Of a DNA stretch of 64,000 nucleotides, positions 54,941-62,786 are shown in pieces. Numbering within the stretch: position 1 is the stretch's first letter; the number at the start of each line of letters is the position of its first letter. This stretch comes from Pedobacter psychroterrae (GTDB lineage: Bacteria > Bacteroidota > Bacteroidia > Sphingobacteriales > Sphingobacteriaceae), in contig NZ_SJSL01000001.1 in assembly GCF_004331695.1 (NCBI RefSeq), forward strand, positions 1,364,001-1,428,000, given 5' to 3'. A program made the translations under genes and the position numbers. The notes beneath the pieces were generated by a model that saw only the letters and a list, made by a program, of their open reading frames with translations, did not search any database and was not told the DNA's origin.

Positions 54941-56289
54941 CTATGAAGTGCCTTCCAGATAAGGCCATATACATCTGTAGCTTTTAACGCTGTATCATTT
55001 AAGCTTTTGTCGGCGATTACTACAGGATGAAATTCCTGCGGTGTATCTACGCTGCCATGTGAACCGCCTACCAGTGTGGCATCCAGTGGAATCACATCCA
55101 TTACATATCTGAACCCGGCCTTTTTACGAAGCAGCTTGTATGCTGCACGGGGTTTGGATGACATGAACATCTCTACAGGGTCATATCCCGGTTTTTTGTG
55201 GATATCCACACAGCGGGCATAGTCGGGTGCCACAGCATCGTCCAACCAGAAGTAATAAGTAAACCAGCTTTTAGCGGATGCAACCAATACAAAATCTCCT
55301 GCCCTTGGATGGTCCATCCCATATTTTTTCTTGCCTTCTTCATCCAGGATCAGTGCTATGCCAGGAGTTTTTTCCAGCAAGGCTTTGACCTGTTCTTTTA
55401 CTGAAGGATTATTGATGTATACATGGGCTACCTGGTGATCGGCTACTACAAATGCTTTGGAAGCTCCTGCATCCAGCAATTCCAGTCCGCGCTCTACCCT
55501 GATTTGAAGCAGGTTGTTTTGTCTGAATACCCTGTTTAAATGTATGGGTTCGCTTACAGGTGTAATGCCATATTCAGACAGGATGATGATGTTGGCGCCT
55601 TGTTTTTCATAGTGTGTTACCAGGTCTTTTACTACTTCATCTACTTCAGAAAGCTCCTTGCTGATCTTTGATAGGTCCTGACCAAACTTCTGCAAGCAGT
55701 AATCAAGGTGTGGTAAATAGATCAGCGTAAGTGTAGGGTTGTACAGCTCATCAGTGATGATAGATGCATCTGCAATCCAACGGGTTGATTTAATATTTGC
55801 TCCCGGTCCCCAGAAGGAAAACAAAGGAAACTGACCTAATTTATTTTGAAGCGTATCTCTAAGCTCAGCGGGTTCGGAATAACAGTCAGGCATTTTTCTG
55901 CCATCTGCCAGGTAATTTGGGCGGGGGGTGACAGAATAGTCTGCATTTGAATACATATTGTACCACCAGAACATATTGGAACACGTAAAGTTAGGGTCTT
56001 CTTTTTTTGCCTGATCCCATATCTTATCTGCCAGCACCAGTTTGTTTGACTGTTTCCAGAACTTAATTTCTGCATCTGTATGGTCATACCAGCCATTACC
56101 AACTATACCGTGTTCTGATGGTTGTTTTCCCGTAAGGTAGGTAGACTGCACTGCTGTGGTCACCGCCGGTAGCATAGGAGCTATGGTATGCAGTTTTTTT
56201 TCTTTGGTATATTTGTCAAGAAAAGGTGTATGCACACCAATCAGGTTTGACGACAGGCCTACTACATCTATTACTACGGTTTTCTTCAT
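54937..56289 (-). CDS. eboF: EboF: alkaline phosphatase/phosphodiesterase-fold protein
   Basis: A 450-residue protein of the alkaline phosphatase superfamily, like type I phosphodiesterases/nucleotide pyrophosphatases. The metal-binding start is VVIDVVGLSSNLIG, and the nucleophile Thr is in MLPAVTTAVQSTYLTGKQPSEHG. The second metal site includes SEYGITPV, ADHQVAHV and the terminal GGSHGSVDTP. It has no signal peptide, so it acts in the cytoplasm unless exported by another route. In ebo clusters this is the last gene (EboF). It lies 24 nt after eboE. Confidence 0.9.
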   Translation of the reverse strand: MKKTVVIDVVGLSSNLIGVHTPFLDKYTKEKKLHTIAPMLPAVTTAVQSTYLTGKQPSEHGIVGNGWYDHTDAEIKFWKQSNKLVLADKIWDQAKKEDPNFTCSNMFWWYNMYSNADYSVTPRPNYLADGRKMPDCYSEPAELRDTLQNKLGQFPLFSFWGPGANIKSTRWIADASIITDELYNPTLTLIYLPHLDYCLQKFGQDLSKISKELSEVDEVVKDLVTHYEKQGANIIILSEYGITPVSEPIHLNRVFRQNNLLQIRVERGLELLDAGASKAFVVADHQVAHVYINNPSVKEQVKALLEKTPGIALILDEEGKKKYGMDHPRAGDFVLVASAKSWFTYYFWLDDAVAPDYARCVDIHKKPGYDPVEMFMSSKPRAAYKLLRKKAGFRYVMDVIPLDATLVGGSHGSVDTPQEFHPVVIADKSLNDTALKATDVYGLIWKALHS

Positions 56290-56313
56290 CTTAATCGGTT
56301 TTGGTGGGGTAGA

Positions 56314-57522
56314 TTATGCTAACTTACTGCTAACCCACAGCAGTTCTTTGCTAATGGATTCTGCTATGGGTAGTTTAATCTGCTGAGGCAATACTTCCCA
56401 TGTATAGGTTTCTACCTCCATATGGTTGGTAAAAGGATTGTTTTTTTGAATAGTTAGTACTTCAATGATGTCCTGCTGAGTGGTGGAAAGCAGGCCGATC
56501 TCCTGGATGGATATCGGCACATGATAATGCGCCCTCCATTCCTGAACATAAGCATTGTCAAAGTCTTCCAGTGCTTCAGGCAGGTCAAGGTAACGCAGTA
56601 AACTGCCGTCCTGCTGTCTGGCTACCACTTGATGAAGGTATACAGGCTCGTTAAACTGATCAAATGCTTTTTTAATTTGCCCGCGCTCTGCAGCAGGTTT
56701 ATTGAGATCGGCCTTTAGCGCTGCGCTGATCTGGATCTTACCTACTTTGATGTTTTTTGCGGCAAGTTCACTGATGATTTCCGCATGGGGTTCATAGCCG
56801 ATAGCAAAATGGCATACATCATAACAAAGCATCAGGTGTCTTCTGATCTGTGCTTCAGCATCGGCTTCGCTAAGGTTAAATACTTCTGAAATCGCTGGAA
56901 TACCCAGGCTAAGCAGATCTCCTTCAAACCAGTCTATAAATTCCCTCCCGGTCTCCATCATGCCGTCGGGTTCAGGTTCTATGTCGAGGTGCAATACTTT
57001 GCCTGTTTCATTATATATGCGGATCAGTTCACTGATCACTTCAACGACATGCAGGGTGCCTTTTTCAGTTGCTTCTTTTAAAGAACCTTCTGTAGTATAC
57101 CAGTGTCTGTAGCCAAGCGGATTGGTAGAGATGCCGCCGTCCATTCCCTGGGGGAGTAATTCCTTCAGGATATGAAAGAGCCTAAGCGTGTAATCCCTGC
57201 GGGATTCGGTAACCCATCCAGGGGTATGTACATCGGCTTTTACCACCGTACGGTGAAATTCTCCATAGGGAAAGCCGTTCATGGTAAAAACGTAGGTTTC
57301 GTTGTCTTTCAGCCACTGCTTAAATTCAGTAAGTGCAGCTGGCTGCGACAAAGCCAGGCTCGCTTCGTTTGACAACCTTAGGCCCAGTCCCATCTGCTTG
57401 CCGGGTGATACAGACTGCTTGATGAGTGGTAAGTTGAGTTTTAAGGCTTCAAAGTCTTCTGTCCAGTTCTTCCCCGGATGTATATTGGTACAGTAAGTAA
57501 GGTGGCCGCTGTTGAGTTTCAT
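56314..57522 (-). CDS. eboE: EboE: metabolite-traffic TIM-barrel protein
   Basis: A 402-residue protein of the xylose-isomerase-like TIM-barrel superfamily, as EboE is. Recognisable segments are LTYCTNIHPGKNW at the start, GFPYGEFHRTVVKADVHTPGW, HLDIEPEPDGMMETGREF with metal-ligand-like acidic residues, MLCYDVCHFAIGYEPHAEI and KVGKIQISAALKADL. The enzymatic reaction is unknown. It starts 2 nt after eboD. Confidence 0.9.
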   Translation of the reverse strand: MKLNSGHLTYCTNIHPGKNWTEDFEALKLNLPLIKQSVSPGKQMGLGLRLSNEASLALSQPAALTEFKQWLKDNETYVFTMNGFPYGEFHRTVVKADVHTPGWVTESRRDYTLRLFHILKELLPQGMDGGISTNPLGYRHWYTTEGSLKEATEKGTLHVVEVISELIRIYNETGKVLHLDIEPEPDGMMETGREFIDWFEGDLLSLGIPAISEVFNLSEADAEAQIRRHLMLCYDVCHFAIGYEPHAEIISELAAKNIKVGKIQISAALKADLNKPAAERGQIKKAFDQFNEPVYLHQVVARQQDGSLLRYLDLPEALEDFDNAYVQEWRAHYHVPISIQEIGLLSTTQQDIIEVLTIQKNNPFTNHMEVETYTWEVLPQQIKLPIAESISKELLWVSSKLA

Positions 57523-57524
57523 TA

Positions 57525-58697
57525 TTAAGCGATATTAAAGCTTGTCCCGTTCTCAATGAATTTAGCCACATAATTGCTGGAAGCTATCAAAAGCTGATGA
57601 TCCATTTGGTTTACTTCCTTTCCGGTACCTAGATCGGTGAGCAGGGTAATGGTCAGTATTCCTCCCAGGTGCTCCTGAAACTCGGCCAGTCCTTTTAAAA
57701 TAGGAGAGTCTGTATCCTTAATCTGGATCAGCGGGTTGGATATGTCATACCCCAGTTTCACCAGAAGGTTTAGTATCCTTTGCAATTTATCTTCTGATAG
57801 CAGGCCGGTTAGGAAAGAGTAGACACTGTCGAGCGCGATGCCCATCGCTACGGCCTCTCCATGAAGCACACTAAAGTTGCTGAGTTGTTCGAGTTTATGC
57901 GCAGCCCAATGCCCGAAGTCTAATGGCCTGGCAGATCCTGTTTCGAAAGGATCATCTCCGCCTATATGGTTCAGGTGCAGTTGCGCACATACCTTTATCA
58001 GGTAGTTCATGCTTTCTGTGTTGCGGGCCACCAGTTCATCTGCATGGTCTTCCAGCCAGTAAAAGAATTTCGGATCTTTAATCAGGGCTACTTTTACCGC
58101 CTCAGATATGCCGGATCGGTAATCTCTGTCTGTCAATGTATTTAAAAACAGTTCATCATTGAATACCGCGGCAGGAGGCGCAAAGGTGCCAAGGAAATTC
58201 TTCTTGCCATCGTAATTGATGCCGTTTTTAACGCCTATTCCTGAGTCATTTTGTGACAACACAGTAGTAGGGATGCGGATGTGCTTGATGCCGCGGTGAG
58301 AAACAGCGGCTGCATAACCCACCAGGTCTAGTACCGCACCACCACCGATGGCGGCGATATAAGAATGCCTGTCGATGCCATACACATTTACGGCTTCTAC
58401 CAGCTGATCGAACAATGGGACATCATTTTTGCAAGTCTCCCCCCCTGGTATTATCAGGATATCAGGTATCAGCTGCACCTCTTTATGCTGATTGAAGTAT
58501 GCGGTGATATCGTTCAATAAATTTGGATGTGCATCTGCAACTCCCTGGTCTACCACAAAAAATATTTTGCGCAGTGCCTCAGTAGCTTTTCCTTTGAAAA
58601 AGGCACTTAAAGTATTATTTCCAATATCGAAAAGTGAGGAAGTAAAAAAGATCTTATACTCAAACTTTACACTAAACGACTGTTCTAAATAGCTCAT
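57525..58697 (-). CDS. eboD: EboD: 3-dehydroquinate synthase-like sugar-phosphate cyclase
   Basis: A 390-residue member of the dehydroquinate synthase/sugar-phosphate cyclase superfamily. The NAD+-binding motif is AAIGGGAVLDLVGYAAA, then PTTVLSQNDSGIGVKNGIN. Putative zinc ligands are Glu in GISEAVKVALI, His in LDFGHWAAHKLE and His in LHGEAVAMGIA. The likely reaction is an NAD-dependent cyclisation of a sugar phosphate, but it is not simply AroB: the sequence departs from AroB near residues 150-170. It is separated by 16 nt from eboC. Confidence 0.9.
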   Translation of the reverse strand: MSYLEQSFSVKFEYKIFFTSSLFDIGNNTLSAFFKGKATEALRKIFFVVDQGVADAHPNLLNDITAYFNQHKEVQLIPDILIIPGGETCKNDVPLFDQLVEAVNVYGIDRHSYIAAIGGGAVLDLVGYAAAVSHRGIKHIRIPTTVLSQNDSGIGVKNGINYDGKKNFLGTFAPPAAVFNDELFLNTLTDRDYRSGISEAVKVALIKDPKFFYWLEDHADELVARNTESMNYLIKVCAQLHLNHIGGDDPFETGSARPLDFGHWAAHKLEQLSNFSVLHGEAVAMGIALDSVYSFLTGLLSEDKLQRILNLLVKLGYDISNPLIQIKDTDSPILKGLAEFQEHLGGILTITLLTDLGTGKEVNQMDHQLLIASSNYVAKFIENGTSFNIA

Positions 58698-58713
58698 ATA
58701 TTAAAATTCGGGA

Positions 58714-59601
58714 CTAAGTAACGGCAAAAGCTTTACTCAACCACATTGATAATGGTAATAAAATTATAATAATCAGCGCGACCTGCCAGACCCCAAAGGC
58801 ACTGGCCCATGCCGCATTTAATAAAATTAATGCAATGACACCTGCTTTTACTGCTTTACCAATGTTTGGGCCAACAGGATTTTGTATGGCTCTTGATAAA
58901 GGCCTGAAGATCATGAATGCAAAAAGGGCAAGGAAGGCAAGAGAGAGGGGCAGGTTGTTGTTGGCAAAAGCAAAATAAACCACACTTCCAATCACTAGTG
59001 CATAAAGGCCTACTGCAAAATACAAAGTCTTTTTGCTGCCTCCATGCACTTCTCCGCGACTGATCATGGTAATGGCAGCAATATAAATAATCGGTATAAC
59101 AGCCAGGTACCACCACATCAGAATACTGGCAGGTGCAATGCTAATGCCCAGTAATAGATTCAACCCGCGGCATAAACCCATGTTAACAGGGCCAAAGATG
59201 GCGCTATGCTTTAAGAATTTGTCATATATCAGGCAGGAGACCATGATCGCTACAGCAAGGTATTGCGCTTCAGTGCTATATAGACCTGCTGCGAAAATAC
59301 CGATAAAGAAACAGATGCCTCCAAATATGGTTGCTGCTTGTTTAGAAATCAGTCCGCTGGGGATAGGCCGTTCTGGTCGTTCCTTTGCATCAAGTTCTGC
59401 ATCAAATACATCGTTAAGAATGATTCCGCCGCTGTAAAGACCTACGGTGGATATGCACAGCAAGATTATCGGAAGCAGCTGCAGGTCTGACTGGTGTAGT
59501 AAAAAATAGCCTGAAATAGCGATGCCCGCCAATACATCAGCCACAGAGGTGACTACGTTGGCAGGCCTCATCAGCCTAAGGTATCCTAGTAATTTGCTCA
59601 C
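58714..59601 (-). CDS. eboC: EboC: UbiA-family prenyltransferase-like membrane protein
   Basis: A 295-residue integral membrane protein with about nine helices. The first Asp-rich motif (NDVFDAELDAKERPERP, near residues 63-79), which binds Mg2+-prenyl diphosphate in UbiA enzymes, is intact. The second region reads ISRGEVHGGSKK, where typical UbiA has a DxxxD motif, so catalysis may differ. Within the ebo operon it presumably handles a prenyl or lipid substrate in the membrane. It begins 4 nt after eboB. Confidence 0.92.
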   Translation of the reverse strand: MSKLLGYLRLMRPANVVTSVADVLAGIAISGYFLLHQSDLQLLPIILLCISTVGLYSGGIILNDVFDAELDAKERPERPIPSGLISKQAATIFGGICFFIGIFAAGLYSTEAQYLAVAIMVSCLIYDKFLKHSAIFGPVNMGLCRGLNLLLGISIAPASILMWWYLAVIPIIYIAAITMISRGEVHGGSKKTLYFAVGLYALVIGSVVYFAFANNNLPLSLAFLALFAFMIFRPLSRAIQNPVGPNIGKAVKAGVIALILLNAAWASAFGVWQVALIIIILLPLSMWLSKAFAVT

Positions 59602-59605
59602 TATT

Positions 59606-60592
59606 CTAAGAAATGATGATCGAATTCTTGTCTACTCTTGGTTGCTGTCCACCACGAAGAATAGTATTGCTCTCAAATTTCTGGCTCTGATCTATATTCT
59701 TTACTGCAATGAAATCATTTTCGTCGATCTGTCCGCTTTGTGCAAAGGCTGTGATCGCATTGCGATACGTGACCATTTCGATGTCTTGTAAGCTAATGCC
59801 CGATTGCTTCATCAGGGCAGCAGTTTTAGGGATGGCGAGCGGATCACTAATACCCCAGTCGGCCGCAGAGTTGATCATGATTCTTTCGGTCCCATATTGT
59901 TTTACTACTTCTACCATGCGCTCATTTCCCATCTTGGTAAAAGGGTAGATGGTAAATGCAGCCCAAAATCCACGGTCGAGCACTTCCTTTACGGTTTCCT
60001 CATTGTTGTGGTCTATGATGACCATATGCGGGGCAAGGCCCTGTTCTATGGCGATGTCCATGCTGCGCTGGGTACCTTTTTTCTTATCACGGTGTGGGGT
60101 ATGGACCTGTACAGGCAGCCCTGCCTGAAGGGCAAGGTCCAGTTGCAACCGGTAATACTTGTCTTCCGCTGCGGTCTGGTCGTCAAAGCCAATTTCTCCG
60201 ATACCAACCACTCCTTCTTTAAAGATAAAGTTTGGAAGTATTTCCATCACCTGTTCTGCCAGACGCTCATTGTTGGCCTCTCTTGAATTAAGTCCGATGG
60301 TACAATAGTGTTTAATCCCAAACTGTGAGGATCTGAACCTTTCCCAGCCGATCAGGCTGCTGTAATAGTCAGTAAAGCTATCAACACCTGTACGGGGCTG
60401 GCCCAGCCAGAAGGCAGGTTCTATTAGCGCAACAATACCTGCATCGGCCATAGCCTGGTAGTCATCCGTAGTGCGAGAGGTCATGTGTACATGCGGATCA
60501 AAGAATTTCATTCCGCTAATGTCATTCAGATTAAGCGTAGTTTGAATTTTCTCACCCGCATTTCTTTCTTCGAAATTTTCGTTACAGCACAT
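59606..60592 (-). CDS. eboB: EboB: TatD-like metal-dependent hydrolase
   Basis: A 328-residue amidohydrolase-like TIM barrel of the TatD type. The metal ligands seen are HxH in FFDPHVHMTSR near residue 31, Glu in GVVGIGEIGFDDQT, His in LPVQVHTPHRDKKKG, His in VIIDHNNEETV and the Asp in NSAADWGISDP. It has no signal peptide and should be cytoplasmic. The N-terminal 28 residues before the barrel are not conserved. It follows eboA by 11 nt. Confidence 0.9.
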   Translation of the reverse strand: MCCNENFEERNAGEKIQTTLNLNDISGMKFFDPHVHMTSRTTDDYQAMADAGIVALIEPAFWLGQPRTGVDSFTDYYSSLIGWERFRSSQFGIKHYCTIGLNSREANNERLAEQVMEILPNFIFKEGVVGIGEIGFDDQTAAEDKYYRLQLDLALQAGLPVQVHTPHRDKKKGTQRSMDIAIEQGLAPHMVIIDHNNEETVKEVLDRGFWAAFTIYPFTKMGNERMVEVVKQYGTERIMINSAADWGISDPLAIPKTAALMKQSGISLQDIEMVTYRNAITAFAQSGQIDENDFIAVKNIDQSQKFESNTILRGGQQPRVDKNSIIIS

Positions 60593-60603
60593 AATTCAAA
60601 TAT

Positions 60604-61314
60604 TTATATTTTCTGATTTGTTAATTCAATTAAATGGTAGATTTCCGGAGCTACCGTACGATGGGCCGCCATACGCTCCTGCACATAATCGTTCAGTGTG
60701 TCGGCAAGGGCGGTGTTGACACGTTCATGTAACCCGCTTATTTTACTCATGTCTTTTTCAGTAAAAAATGCTTTTAGTACCAGCTGGTTCCATGAGGCTT
60801 CAGTGAAATAATATGCCGGAAAAGGATTGTGATACATGATGGCCTCGAGCACGGTACCTATATTGCTGCGGATTCCATTTGCACACCTGGCGATCCATTC
60901 CTCCGGATACGCATAAAAAGGCAAAGCAGCGTAAAGAGCTACTTCCTCGTTCATTTCTGCAGCAGAGAAAAGCCCGTTGATTTTTTTCAGATAGGCTTCT
61001 TTATCACTGGAGTTGATCTGCATCAGTAGCCAGATACGGCATAGTCTGTCGATCGTCCAGTCCGCAATGGAGAATCCGGGCAACAATTCAGCTATTTCCT
61101 TGGCTTCCTGTGCGTCCGTATGTATGGGGGTTTTGCCTGTCTGTTTGGGCAAATGTGAAAAAGTAAGGTTTAGCTGCAGGGACTTCTCTTCCGATTTGAC
61201 TAAAGCCGTCTTATTTTCAAACCATAACAGTGACTCCGCTGTAAGGTTTTTCTTAATAATTTGCAAGAAAAGATCACTAAGGCCTTTCAGCCTTTCTATA
61301 TCTATTAAAAGCAT
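60604..61314 (-). CDS. eboA: EboA domain protein
   Basis: A 236-residue mostly helical cytoplasmic protein. The segment AEMNEEVALYAALPFYAYPEEWIARCANGIRSNIGTVLEAIMYHNPFP is the EboA hallmark, and FTEASWNQLVLKAFF and the acid-rich C-terminus follow. It has no known enzymatic motif and its role in the ebo system is undefined. It is 12 nt after the TMEM220-like gene, which suggests one transcript for all seven genes. Confidence 0.88.
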   Translation of the reverse strand: MLLIDIERLKGLSDLFLQIIKKNLTAESLLWFENKTALVKSEEKSLQLNLTFSHLPKQTGKTPIHTDAQEAKEIAELLPGFSIADWTIDRLCRIWLLMQINSSDKEAYLKKINGLFSAAEMNEEVALYAALPFYAYPEEWIARCANGIRSNIGTVLEAIMYHNPFPAYYFTEASWNQLVLKAFFTEKDMSKISGLHERVNTALADTLNDYVQERMAAHRTVAPEIYHLIELTNQKI

Positions 61315-61326
61315 AACAATCTTTTT

Positions 61327-61698
61327 TTAGTTGACACCCACAAAATAATTGATAGCGAGCGCGGCACTAATAATCAAAAGCCCAAAGAATTCCCTGGTTT
61401 TTTCGATATATGGCTTGGTGGCCTGCATACTTTCCACTAAGCTTGGCCTTCGGTACTTCAGTATCCAGTCGCGGACGCCATCTTTTGCGAAAAACAATAT
61501 AATCGCATAAATCAGATAGAAAGATATGGCTCCTAAATATATTCTCGGATAAAAAACATTAAATATGGCAAATCCACAACAAATGGAGGCCACCATATAG
61601 ATAGGTACCCATAGCCATGAGTCGTTGTCATTTAGATTTACATAGGCAAACAAGATGAATGCAATGCAAAAAACAGAGTTTAAGATGCTAAGCAGCAT
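61327..61698 (-). CDS. TMEM220-family membrane protein preceding ebo
   Basis: A 123-residue protein with four hydrophobic helices (about 3-20, 29-45, 53-70 and 101-119) and the segment FAYVNLNDNDSWLWVPIYM near the N-terminus, which is typical of the TMEM220 family, a group of unknown function named for a human membrane protein. The third helix is followed by a charged stretch (KDGVRDWILKYRRPSL). It is the first gene of the putative operon and has a promoter-like element 44 nt upstream. Confidence 0.78.
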   Translation of the reverse strand: MLLSILNSVFCIAFILFAYVNLNDNDSWLWVPIYMVASICCGFAIFNVFYPRIYLGAISFYLIYAIILFFAKDGVRDWILKYRRPSLVESMQATKPYIEKTREFFGLLIISAALAINYFVGVN

Positions 61699-61741
61699 AG
61701 TAATGAAATTTAATTTTGTGTGTTGTGTTAATACCTAGATA

Positions 61742-61773
61742 CAAATTAACAGTAAAATAAGTCGTTTTAGCAA
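61742..61773 (-). promoter_or_regulatory. Putative promoter of the TMEM220-ebo operon
   Basis: On the minus strand TTG (61773-61771), 21 nt and TTAATTTG (61749-61742) match the Bacteroidota promoter TTG-N19-23-TAnnTTTG with one mismatch. It lies 44 nt before the TMEM220-like ATG at 61698. Confidence 0.45.
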
Positions 61774-61876
61774 TAGCACAATGTAAAAAATTGATTGAGG
61801 CAAATATTTATTTGTACAGATTAACTGGTATTTATGTAAATTTATAAACAAACTGTCAAATTATAATTGAAATAGT

Positions 61877-62701
61877 ATGAGAAAATATTACTTCCTGGCC
61901 ATCGCAGCCTTATTTAGCTTACATGTAAGTGCCCAGCATAAGCTGGAGAAACTATGGGAAACCGACAGCATTATTAATATGCCTGAATCGGTATTGCCAG
62001 ATGTAAAAGCGGGGGTGGTTTATGTAGCTATCATGGGCAACAGTTCCGATGCAAAAGATGGGATAGGTGGTATTGGTAAGCTAGGACTGGACGGTAAGGT
62101 GATTAACCTGGATTGGGTAAGCGGGCTTAATTCTCCGAAGGGCATGGCTATTTATAAAAATAAAATGTATGTGGCTGATGTTACCGATGTGGTGGTAATA
62201 GATATTCCGGGAGGCAAGGTAGAGCGTACCATCCCGATTGCAGGTGCTGCCTTTTTAAATGACGCAACGGTAAGCGACAAAGGAGTGGTTTACGTTTCTG
62301 ATTCCAGAACAAAGAAAATCCACAGGATCATAGATAACAAAGAGGAAGTCTATATGGAAAACATCGACGGCATAAACGGACTTAAAGCGGTGGGTGATCA
62401 TTTATATATTGCAGGTGGAGGTAAAAAGCTGTTGAAGGCAGATGGTGCAAAGAACCTGGTCAATGTAGCGAGTATGCCTCAGGGTGGAGACGGAATAGAG
62501 CCGATAGGAAATGGGGATTTTCTATTTTCTGCCTGGGGAGGATATATTTATTATGTGTACGCAGACGGTAGAAGCGAAATATTGTTAGATACCCATCTGG
62601 AAAAGATTAATACCGCTGATATAGGATATGATCCGGCGAAACGCATTGTTTATATTCCTACGTTCTTCAAGAAAAGCGTAATGGCATACCAGCTTAAATA
62701 G
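61877..62701 (+). CDS. Secreted beta-propeller protein (SMP-30/NHL-like)
   Basis: A 274-residue protein with a signal peptide (residues 1-19, LHVSAQ) and about six repeats of short beta strands typical of an SMP-30/gluconolactonase or NHL propeller (KGMAIYKNKMYVADVTDVVVID, DKGVVYVSDSRTKKIHRII, NGLKAVGDHLYIAGGGKKLL). It may bind or hydrolyse a sugar lactone or similar small molecule in the periplasm, but the gluconolactonase metal ligands are not clearly all present. It is divergent from the ebo operon and has no partner gene. Confidence 0.82.
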   Translation: MRKYYFLAIAALFSLHVSAQHKLEKLWETDSIINMPESVLPDVKAGVVYVAIMGNSSDAKDGIGGIGKLGLDGKVINLDWVSGLNSPKGMAIYKNKMYVADVTDVVVIDIPGGKVERTIPIAGAAFLNDATVSDKGVVYVSDSRTKKIHRIIDNKEEVYMENIDGINGLKAVGDHLYIAGGGKKLLKADGAKNLVNVASMPQGGDGIEPIGNGDFLFSAWGGYIYYVYADGRSEILLDTHLEKINTADIGYDPAKRIVYIPTFFKKSVMAYQLK

Positions 62702-62786
62702 CGGTATGCCATTGCATTAAGGTTTTACCGCTACCTGTATCCCCTCAGAATGGGTGCTAAAGATTAAGAATAATATTTACGATTGA

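Noticed and set aside
57525..58697. eboD as the primary AroB of the shikimate pathway
   Set aside because: The sequence has the superfamily motifs but its setting between eboC and eboE, and its divergence from AroB, point to the ebo-type cyclase instead.
59804..60286. 160-codon plus-strand frame opposite eboB
   Set aside because: It lies entirely opposite the metal-site-bearing eboB frame and has no signal or motif of its own.
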